Assembly (NCBI GenBank): GCA_010025655.1
Contig: RGSV01000012.1
Span: 1-14,005 of the forward strand
Reading direction: 5' to 3'
From: Acidimicrobiia bacterium
GTDB lineage: Bacteria; Actinomycetota; Acidimicrobiia; Acidimicrobiales; Ilumatobacteraceae
Length of the DNA stretch: 14,005 nt
A model generated the notes under the pieces. That model was not told the DNA's origin. It saw nothing but the letters and a program-made list of their open reading frames with translations, and did no database searches. Shown here piece after piece: positions 8,595-14,005 of the stretch. The first letter of the stretch is position 1, and every line of letters begins with the position of its first letter. A program made the position numbers and the translations under genes.

Positions 8595-9340
8595 GCACCC
8601 AACTCACAGCTTCACTGGCATTCGCTGCGGCTGCCGCGCTGGGTATCACCCAACTTCGTACACGGTTGGTCGAGCGCCGCACCGAACGCCACATGCGTCA
8701 ACTTGTTGGCATTGTGCCGATGCCCACCGGTGTTCGCACGCCGATTCGTATCGCGATTCCTCATCCGTTGCGAGAACGGCGCCGACGCAAGCGCAACATG
8801 CTGCTTTCGTCGCAGCTCGCACCGGCGATCGAACTTATCGTTGGCCACCTTCGAATCGGTCGCAATATCGGTGCTGCTATTGGCGAGGTGACCGACTCGC
8901 TCTCTGATCCCTTGCGATCAATCTTTGTTGAGGCTGCCGAGGAAGCTCGCCTTGGCACTCCGCTCGGAGACTCCCTGATGCGAATAAGTCAGGACGAAGG
9001 CAATCGTCATCTCGGTGTTGTTGCCTCGGCAATTGGACTTCAAGCCAAACACGGTGGATCGCTCGTGGAGATTCTCGAAGCGGTGTACACCACCATCGAA
9101 GAGGAAGATCGGCTGCGTCGTGACATCCAGACGCTGACAGCCGACAATCGCATTAGCGCCAAAGTGCTGTTGGCACTTCCTCCAGCAACACTCATCGTCG
9201 TCTCCTTGCTCAACCCTGGCTATGCGTCTCCGTTGATCACCGACCCGCTCGGTCAGCGCATGTCGATAGCCGGCGTTGCCTTGGCATTCGTCGGCTGGCG
9301 CTGGTTGCAACGTCTCTCCAACCCCGAGGTGGTGGCGTAA
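8591..9340 (+). CDS. tadB: TadB platform protein
   Basis: This 249-residue inner-membrane protein carries a type II secretion F domain (about 73-205) and, with TadC, forms the platform on which CpaF acts. It has a short N-terminal hydrophobic helix (about 5-20), a very basic stretch (RERRRRKRN, 61-69), the cytoplasmic four-helix part (SQLAPAIELIVGHLRIG to DRLRRDIQTLTADNRISAK), and two C-terminal membrane helices (about 192-207 and 224-241). It overlaps cpaF by ATGA and ends in TAA directly followed by the tadC ATG. The order before tadC supports TadB rather than TadC. Confidence 0.88.
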   Translation: MSTQLTASLAFAAAAALGITQLRTRLVERRTERHMRQLVGIVPMPTGVRTPIRIAIPHPLRERRRRKRNMLLSSQLAPAIELIVGHLRIGRNIGAAIGEVTDSLSDPLRSIFVEAAEEARLGTPLGDSLMRISQDEGNRHLGVVASAIGLQAKHGGSLVEILEAVYTTIEEEDRLRRDIQTLTADNRISAKVLLALPPATLIVVSLLNPGYASPLITDPLGQRMSIAGVALAFVGWRWLQRLSNPEVVA

Positions 9341-10126
9341 ATGAGGCTGCTCGCATCAGTGCTCTTCGGTGGGGCTGCCGCCCTCACGACGACCCAAGCA
9401 GGGCGGCTGACTTCATTTCGCCTTCGCAAACCAAGGCTGCCGATCTCGGGCAAGCGACGTCGCAGCTTGTTGGGTGCCACTGGCGTAGTGCTCGGAACTG
9501 AGGCCGAGCTACAGCGCCTCATCGCACGACGAACCATGCTGGTCGCAGGGGCAAGTGTGCTCGGAGTCCTCATTGTGTGGGCTCGCAGCGACGTGTTCGG
9601 TCTTGCCGCAGCGTTCCTCTTCTTCGTTGCAGCCTGGCAACTTCCGGTGTGGCGTGCGCGACGCCAAGAAGTCATTCGCCGCAACGCGATCGAGGTGGAA
9701 TTGGTTGACGCTCTCGGCGAGATGGTGATGGGGGTCGAGGCGGGGCTCACACTTGAGGCCGCGATGAACACCTACGCAACTCGCCATCACTCGCCGCTCG
9801 CCGACGAATTTCGCGCCGTGCTCGACCGAATTTCGCTTGGCGTCTCGCGCGATATGTCGTTGAAAGAGCTGCTCGATCGCACGCCAACACTCGGGGTGCA
9901 GTTGTTCGTCGCAGCGGTTCGCCAGAATCAGCGCATTGGCGCCCCGTTGGCGACGGTCTTGCGTCAGCAAGCCACCACGGCGCGACGACGACGTCGACAG
10001 ACCATTGAAGAGCAGTCGGCAAAGCTCGCAATGAAGATGGTGTTTCCGACGGTTTTCTGCGTGCTGCCATCACTCATGATTGTCGTGGTCGGTCCCGCGC
10101 TCATTCGCACCATCGCGTCGCTGTAA
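9341..10126 (+). CDS. tadC: TadC platform protein
   Basis: This 261-residue protein is the second F-domain membrane protein of the Tad machine. Two hydrophobic helices lie at about 66-82 and 86-104, the F domain at about 118-230 (VELVDALGEMVMGVEAGLTL), and a C-terminal helix at 234-258 (FPTVFCVLPSLMIVVVGPAL), a pattern typical of TadC. A basic run (ARRRRRQ, 214-220) precedes the last helix. It begins with no gap after tadB and ends two bases before the peptidase gene, so expression is almost surely joint. Confidence 0.88.
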   Translation: MRLLASVLFGGAAALTTTQAGRLTSFRLRKPRLPISGKRRRSLLGATGVVLGTEAELQRLIARRTMLVAGASVLGVLIVWARSDVFGLAAAFLFFVAAWQLPVWRARRQEVIRRNAIEVELVDALGEMVMGVEAGLTLEAAMNTYATRHHSPLADEFRAVLDRISLGVSRDMSLKELLDRTPTLGVQLFVAAVRQNQRIGAPLATVLRQQATTARRRRRQTIEEQSAKLAMKMVFPTVFCVLPSLMIVVVGPALIRTIASL

Positions 10127-10128
10127 CG

Positions 10129-10713
10129 ATGCCAGGGAGCACCTTCGACACAGCCGATCTGGTGTCGTGGCCAACTGCCAAACTCGCTCGCTGGTGGCTG
10201 CTGTTCGCCGTCGTCTACGGCGCGAGTGTGATGACCACCGCCACCTTGCGTGATGCCGGCGTGATTGCACTTGCCGGGTTCGCTCTTACCGTGCCGCCAG
10301 TTGCGTTGCTCGCCGCGGTCGACATCACCACCAAACAGTTGCCCCGAATCATCAGCTATACGACGTTCGCGATTGCACTCCCTCTTTTGTCGCTTGATCC
10401 GCAGGCTTCCGGCGACGGTCGATGGTCGGCCGCTCGCGGCGCGATGCTGATGCTCGCCATTACAGCGTCGATCAGACTGTTGGGGCGCGGCGCCCTCGGT
10501 CGCGGTGACCTCCACTTCTCCCCGCTCCTCGGTGCCGTTGCGGGTTGGTTCGGCGCACGAGAGGTAGTTGCCTCATGGCTCGCGACGGCCCTACTCGGGG
10601 GATTCGTCGCGATACTCATCGTGTTGTCGGGTCACAGTCGACGCACGCGTTTCGCGTACGGGCCACTCTTGCTGCTCGGGCTGTGCACTTCGCTGCTCGT
10701 GGCAGGTGGTTGA
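10129..10713 (+). CDS. A24-family prepilin peptidase (TadV/CpaA type)
   Basis: This 194-residue multi-pass membrane protein is the likely aspartic peptidase that cleaves the Flp leader, and perhaps TadE. Two catalytic aspartates are visible: Asp65 in AAVDITTKQLPR and Asp127 in the GxGD motif GRGD (124-127), followed by LHFSPLLGAVAGWFG. About six hydrophobic segments are seen. The N-terminal cysteine and methylation domain of large PilD enzymes is absent, as usual in the Tad type. It is the last gene of the operon and converges on the universal stress gene. Confidence 0.87.
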   Translation: MPGSTFDTADLVSWPTAKLARWWLLFAVVYGASVMTTATLRDAGVIALAGFALTVPPVALLAAVDITTKQLPRIISYTTFAIALPLLSLDPQASGDGRWSAARGAMLMLAITASIRLLGRGALGRGDLHFSPLLGAVAGWFGAREVVASWLATALLGGFVAILIVLSGHSRRTRFAYGPLLLLGLCTSLLVAGG

Positions 10714-10749
10714 TTAGTTAGCGAGAAACGTCATCGACATATTCGCGAT
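10714..10749. other. Convergent gap without a clear terminator
   Basis: Only 36 bp separate the pilus operon end from the universal stress gene end. I see no stable hairpin with a T-run on either strand, so the two transcripts may overlap at their 3' ends. Confidence 0.4.
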
Positions 10750-11193
10750 TTACGGTCTTGCGCTCACCACCACAACGGCACATGGTGCATGGTGCACGAT
10801 TTGTGTGGCAACTGACCCGAGAAGCAACCCGACGAATCCGCCATGTCCTCGCCGGCCAACGACCACCATCTCGGCGTCGCGTGCCGCTTGCAGCAGTGCA
10901 CTCACTGGCGAACCCTGGGTGACGATTTCATTGACCTGAATTCCGGCGCGATCGGCTTCGACTTGTTTCATCACGTTGTTGAGCATGACTTTGGCCGACG
11001 CCTGCATCTCAGCAGTAGGCGGAACCATGGGAATACCCATCGGGTCAATCATTGGCGTGAAGTGCCAGGCATGAAGCACATCAACTGAAACTTTGCGCAA
11101 TGCAGCTTCTCGTAGCGCCCACCGAATTGCGGACAACGAGTTTGCCGACCCGTCTGTTCCAACGACGATGCGACGGGCTTCTGGTGTGATCAC
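10750..11193 (-). CDS. Universal stress protein, UspA family, ATP-binding type
   Basis: This single-domain Usp of 147 residues has the expected first strand IVVGTDGS (9-16, Asp14) and the nucleotide-binding signature G113-x2-G116-x9-G126-S127 in GRRGHGGFVGLLLGSVA, so it probably binds ATP, usually as a dimer. Such proteins act in stress and dormancy responses; the specific trigger is unknown. The start is GTG 11193, reading MITPEARRIVVG; no good Shine-Dalgarno sequence is visible and no ATG lies nearby. It follows the ABC permease gene by 92 bp on the same strand and may have its own promoter there. Confidence 0.94.
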   Translation of the reverse strand: MITPEARRIVVGTDGSANSLSAIRWALREAALRKVSVDVLHAWHFTPMIDPMGIPMVPPTAEMQASAKVMLNNVMKQVEADRAGIQVNEIVTQGSPVSALLQAARDAEMVVVGRRGHGGFVGLLLGSVATQIVHHAPCAVVVVSARP

Positions 11194-11285
11194 AAAGTTC
11201 AGCCAACCGCAACCCGTGGCGGTTCACCACAGACGAATGTCACTAGTTACTCAGACAGATGTATCACGTCAGAGTTCTCTTGCGC
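11194..11285 (-). promoter_or_regulatory. Leader of the universal stress gene with an inverted repeat
   Basis: AACCGC (11205-11210) and GCGGTT (11219-11224) form a perfect 6-bp inverted repeat with an 8-nt loop, about 11 bases before the GTG start. It could be a leader hairpin or a weak end for the permease transcript, but no T-run follows. No convincing -35/-10 pair is seen. Confidence 0.3.
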
Positions 11286-11816
11286 CTACAAGATGTCACG
11301 TCGGTCAAAGACGAAGACTGCAGCGGTCATAAGAACAACAGCGAACGCCAGCACCGAGACCGACAGGTCAGCAACCGGCGCACCGAGCACCAGCGCGAAC
11401 CAGAGCACGAGCCCAAGTAGCGCCAGCACACCAACCTTGGCAGCTATTCGTGTGATGAGAAATCGGCGACGAGAGATCGGCAGGGAGAACAGAATGTCGG
11501 CGGTTCCGGCTTCGATTTCATCAGTGGCAACCCGTGCTCCCCACGTGACACCTACCGCAATGAAGATGAGCGGCAACGTCGCCGAGAAGAGTTCGGTCGA
11601 CAGATACCCGACAGGGGTGCCATATTCGTCCATTCGAAAGATCTTTTTGAACGCTTCAGGAAACGAATCGGCAAAGTCAGTGACTCGCGAGGTGGTGTCG
11701 CGAACGGTCGGATACACCGAGAGCTGCACGGCGATAAGAGCGAGGATTCCGGTCGCCCAACCCGCGATGCCCCGTGTGTGATCGCGGATCGTCTTGAGGA
11801 ACAAAGGCAGCAGCAT
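11286..11816 (-). CDS. ABC-2 type permease, apparently internally shortened
   Basis: This 176-residue membrane protein pairs with the ATPase encoded just upstream. Its start, LFLKTIRDHTRGIAGWATG, followed by a helix ending in VYPTVRD, and the loop EIEAGTADILFSLPISRRRF (99-118) are typical of ABC-2 permeases of about 260 residues with six helices. Here only about four helices are seen (19-36, 78-93, 125-147, 150-169). The protein then ends in FVFDRRDIL, like the normal C-terminus (WAFDRRDL type). The start and end of the family are therefore kept while roughly 80-90 residues of the middle-to-late part appear missing near residue 150. This comparison is from memory. It may be a non-functional remnant or a reduced half-permease. 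It starts nine bases after the ATPase stop. Confidence 0.82.
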   Translation of the reverse strand: MLLPLFLKTIRDHTRGIAGWATGILALIAVQLSVYPTVRDTTSRVTDFADSFPEAFKKIFRMDEYGTPVGYLSTELFSATLPLIFIAVGVTWGARVATDEIEAGTADILFSLPISRRRFLITRIAAKVGVLALLGLVLWFALVLGAPVADLSVSVLAFAVVLMTAAVFVFDRRDIL

Positions 11817-11825
11817 TGGGTTGGC

Positions 11826-12740
11826 TCACGCCGCGTGACTCGACCGGTCGAAGAGGGTGAGAAAGACGTCATCAAGACTCGGGTCGTGTGCGTGAATGCC
11901 GATCACACCAAGGGCTACCGCCATGCGTAGGAGTTCGGTCTCTGGCCCCACCACCTCGCAGGTCAGCGTGCGGCGTGCCACATTGACCGCGCGAACTCCG
12001 GGTAGCGAAGCGAACGGGGCCGGGTCAACCGACGACTCGAATTCGAGATCGAGACGTCGTGCGAAGCGCGACTTCAGCATGAGTACGTCGTCGATGACCA
12101 TCAGTCGACCTTCACGCATGACCGCCACTCGATCGGCGAGCCGCTCGACTTCCGCCAGAACATGCGAAGACAACACGATCGTCGCGCCACGATGCCGCGT
12201 CTCATCGACGAGCAGTTCGAACTCGCGCTGCACGATGGGGTCAAGACCTGACGTTGGCTCGTCGAGCAGCAACAATTCAGGCTCGTGCATGAATGCCTGA
12301 ACAACGGCAACTTTCTGCTTCGTTCCACGCGAGAGGTCTCCGATCCGCCGCGACGGATCAAGTTTCAACCGTGAGCACAGTGCCAGCGCCGATGTCATCA
12401 CGTCAAGCCGTCGCAGCCTCATGAGAAACTGCAGGTACTGGCGCACAGTCTGTTGGTCGTATAGCGCCAGGTCTCCAGGTAGGTATCCGATACGAGATCT
12501 GGTTGCGCGACCGTTTGCGGTGATGTCGTCACCGAATATCGAGATGCAACCACTCGTGAACTTGAGCATTCCGAGCATGAGGCGAAGCAGCGTGGTCTTG
12601 CCCGAACCGTTGGGGCCGAGCAGGCCCAACACCTCTCCACCGCGCACGTCGAGGCTCACGTCATCGATTCCCACGTTGCCGTTGTATCGCTTGGTTGCAC
12701 GTCTCACGTCAACGACAATCGGCCGCTGAGAGTCGTTCAT
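11826..12740 (-). CDS. ABC transporter ATP-binding protein
   Basis: This 304-residue ATPase should drive export by the adjacent permease; the substrate is unknown. Walker A GPNGSGKTT is at 42-50, the signature is LSRGTKQ, Walker B is LLLLDEPTSGLD, and the switch histidine is in VLSSHVLAEVE. The usual Q-loop glutamine is replaced in IGYLPGDLALY, a variant I recall from this subfamily. A C-terminal regulatory extension of about 80 residues ends DPSLDDVFLTLFD. The start is ATG 12740, one base after the upstream stop, with GAAGG just before; the longer frame up to 12854 lies inside the previous gene and is not used. Domain content matches YxlF/YadG-like exporters. Confidence 0.93.
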   Translation of the reverse strand: MNDSQRPIVVDVRRATKRYNGNVGIDDVSLDVRGGEVLGLLGPNGSGKTTLLRLMLGMLKFTSGCISIFGDDITANGRATRSRIGYLPGDLALYDQQTVRQYLQFLMRLRRLDVMTSALALCSRLKLDPSRRIGDLSRGTKQKVAVVQAFMHEPELLLLDEPTSGLDPIVQREFELLVDETRHRGATIVLSSHVLAEVERLADRVAVMREGRLMVIDDVLMLKSRFARRLDLEFESSVDPAPFASLPGVRAVNVARRTLTCEVVGPETELLRMAVALGVIGIHAHDPSLDDVFLTLFDRSSHAA

Positions 12741-12741
12741 C

Positions 12742-13197
12742 TCAGCCTTCACGTTGCACGTAGCCGGCATACCAGATGCGGGCAAGTTCAACGAGCTCTG
12801 GCTCAGTAACTGCAGAGATATTTGCCGAAATCTCGCCAATGACTCGCTCGGCAATCACGTGATGATGCTGCTTTACATAGTTAATGAAACCTTTCGCCAT
12901 ATTTGAGCGACCCTGAGCGTGACCGACCACCAGAATCCGCGAGGCACTACCGACTTGGGATGCGACAGCCTCGAAGAACTTCGGGTCGTCGGGATCACGA
13001 TGGTGCATGTGATGCGCCTGACCGGTGCGCACGTGGTGATGTGCGCGATGAGGGTCTGGTGCGGCAATTCGTTTCGGCTTTGTCGGGCGTGAATGCTGCT
13101 TGTCGCGGTCAGGCAAGCCGTGCCAGATCAGAGCCTCCGATTGGCTAATCACCAACACGTCAAGCGCCTCAGGAAACGTGGGTGCAGACCTAGGCAT
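12742..13197 (-). CDS. His-rich small protein resembling eRF1 domain 3
   Basis: This 151-residue protein has no certain name. A first strand (LDVLVISQSEALIWHG, 12-27) is followed by a His-rich linker (35-66, with HHH and HHMHH) and a domain containing KFFEAVASQVG, SRILVVGHAQGRSNMAKGF (86-104) and ERVIGEISANISAVTEPEL (117-135). This order resembles the small bacterial 'translational machinery' or host-attachment proteins related to eRF1 domain 3 (recalled similarity, not searched). These have an L7Ae-like fold and are linked to translation or ribosome rescue. The His cluster could bind metal. The start ATG 13197 overlaps the end of the RNase gene by eight bases, and the stop lies one base before the ABC ATPase start. 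Confidence 0.7.
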   Translation of the reverse strand: MPRSAPTFPEALDVLVISQSEALIWHGLPDRDKQHSRPTKPKRIAAPDPHRAHHHVRTGQAHHMHHRDPDDPKFFEAVASQVGSASRILVVGHAQGRSNMAKGFINYVKQHHHVIAERVIGEISANISAVTEPELVELARIWYAGYVQREG

Positions 13198-14005
13198 GTG
13201 CTGCCGCTCGGATATGCGAACTAATAAAAGAAGACGTGTCTACGACGTCACCGTGCTGCGGAATCTCCACATGCCAATTCATTCTTTGGCGGAGTGTTTC
13301 GCGCAAGGCAACCGAGGCGTCTATCTCGCCGTGGTTCAGATACGTGCGCAGAGGTGGCTGCGAGGTACGGCTTGCCCACTCGAAGAGTTCGTTCATGTCG
13401 GCATGTGCCGAGAGACTTGCAAGGTGCTCGACTCTTGCGCGGATCGGAACGTCGACACCGAAGATGCGAACATGCCGCGACTTTGTGATGATTGCATGAC
13501 CACGTGTTCCCAATGCTTGGTAGCCGACGAAGAGCAGGGTGTTGCGCGGGTCTGGGGCCAGTTGCGTGAGGTGTCGCAGTACTCGCCCACCGGTCGCCAT
13601 TCCGCTCGCAGAAATAACGATTTTGGGTGACTCGTCGCGAGTCAGCGCTTTTGATCCCTCGACCGAGCGCACGTACTGCACGTGCTGAGACATGCGCTGG
13701 CACTGAGAGGGCGAAAGCTTGTGCTCATCTCGAAACCGCAGGAAGAGCTCGGTGGCATCGGTTGCCATCGGACTATTCACGTACACCGGAATATCGGGGA
13801 TTTCTCCCTCAACTCGCAGGTCAGAGAGCAGCGAAAGAATTTCCTGGGTACGCCCGACCGCAAATGAGGGAATCAGCAAGGTGCCACCACGCGAAAGGGT
13901 GTCGTTAGCGATGCTCTTAAGTTGTTGGCGACTGTCGTCAACCGGATGGGCCTTGTTGCCGTAGGTCGACTCGAGTACCAGCACGTCGGTGGGCTGTAGT
14001 CGTGA
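13190..14005 (-). CDS. Beta-CASP metallo-beta-lactamase RNase, 5' part missing
   Basis: The visible 271 residues are the C-terminal part of an MBL-fold RNase of the CPSF73/YSH1-like group. The zinc-site HxHxDH lies beyond the right edge. The fragment begins SRLQPTDVLVLESTYGN; Glu12 fits beta-CASP motif A. A typical segment, GGTLLIPSFAVGRTQEIL, follows, then SGMATGGRVLRHL and VGYQALGTRGH. His201 in SLSAHAD fits motif B and His225 in LNHGE motif C. Such enzymes cut or trim RNA, as endonuclease or 5'-3' exonuclease. The stop overlaps the start of the eRF1-like gene by eight bases, implying coupled translation. It is not RNase J itself, which has a different order and C-terminal domain. Confidence 0.93.
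   Translation of the reverse strand, partial: SRLQPTDVLVLESTYGNKAHPVDDSRQQLKSIANDTLSRGGTLLIPSFAVGRTQEILSLLSDLRVEGEIPDIPVYVNSPMATDATELFLRFRDEHKLSPSQCQRMSQHVQYVRSVEGSKALTRDESPKIVISASGMATGGRVLRHLTQLAPDPRNTLLFVGYQALGTRGHAIITKSRHVRIFGVDVPIRARVEHLASLSAHADMNELFEWASRTSQPPLRTYLNHGEIDASVALRETLRQRMNWHVEIPQHGDVVDTSSFISSHIRAAAHA

Noticed and set aside
10714..10749. Bidirectional terminator between convergent genes
   Set aside because: I could not find a stable stem with a T-run in these 36 bp.
12741..12854. Longer N-terminus for the ABC ATPase
   Set aside because: The extension lies in the eRF1-like gene and has no conserved features; ATG 12740 starts directly before the ATPase domain and has GAAGG upstream.

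Overview
The window looks like a chromosomal segment of a moderately high-GC actinobacterium. The support is a compact Flp/Tad pilus operon without an outer-membrane secretin, ATGA/GTGA-type gene overlaps, GTG starts and the codon use. The exact lineage (perhaps Acidimicrobiia) is a guess. No mobile element, tRNA, rRNA or CRISPR array is visible.

Layout. (1) 1-3017, minus: the first ~1005 codons of gltB, the large subunit of glutamate synthase, running off the left edge. (2) 3096-4127, minus: a predicted surface lipoprotein with 44 uninterrupted Gly-X-Y collagen triplets and a beta-rich C-terminal domain. (3) 4128-4319: a 192-bp divergent control region with several inverted repeats. (4) 4320-10713, plus: nine tightly packed pilus genes in the order flp pilin, tadE, tadG-like, cpaB, cpaE/tadZ, cpaF/tadA, tadB, tadC, prepilin peptidase. 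All but one junction overlap or lie within 2 nt. The exception, cpaE-cpaF, is bridged by a 10-codon mini-ORF. A strong 13-bp stem-loop sits just after the pilin stop codon. (5) 10750-14005, minus: a universal stress protein, an ABC-2 permease that seems to have lost an internal segment, its ABC ATPase, a His-rich eRF1-domain-3-like protein, and the C-terminal part of a beta-CASP metallo-beta-lactamase RNase cut by the right edge.

How the genes work together. The pilus operon appears sufficient to make and process a pilin (flp plus peptidase), power assembly (cpaF), form the membrane platform (tadB, tadC), place it in the cell (cpaE) and add minor or periplasmic components (tadE, tadG-like, cpaB). 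The divergent collagen-like lipoprotein shares its control region, so the two may form one surface-adhesion locus; this is inference. The right-hand cluster links RNA processing or translation (RNase, eRF1-like protein) to an ABC exporter by overlapping or near-touching genes.

The strongest points for a second look are the pilin-tadE stem-loop, the collagen/Flp pairing with its palindromes, the cpaE-cpaF mini-ORF, the shortened ABC permease, and the coupling of a beta-CASP RNase with a His-rich eRF1-like protein.
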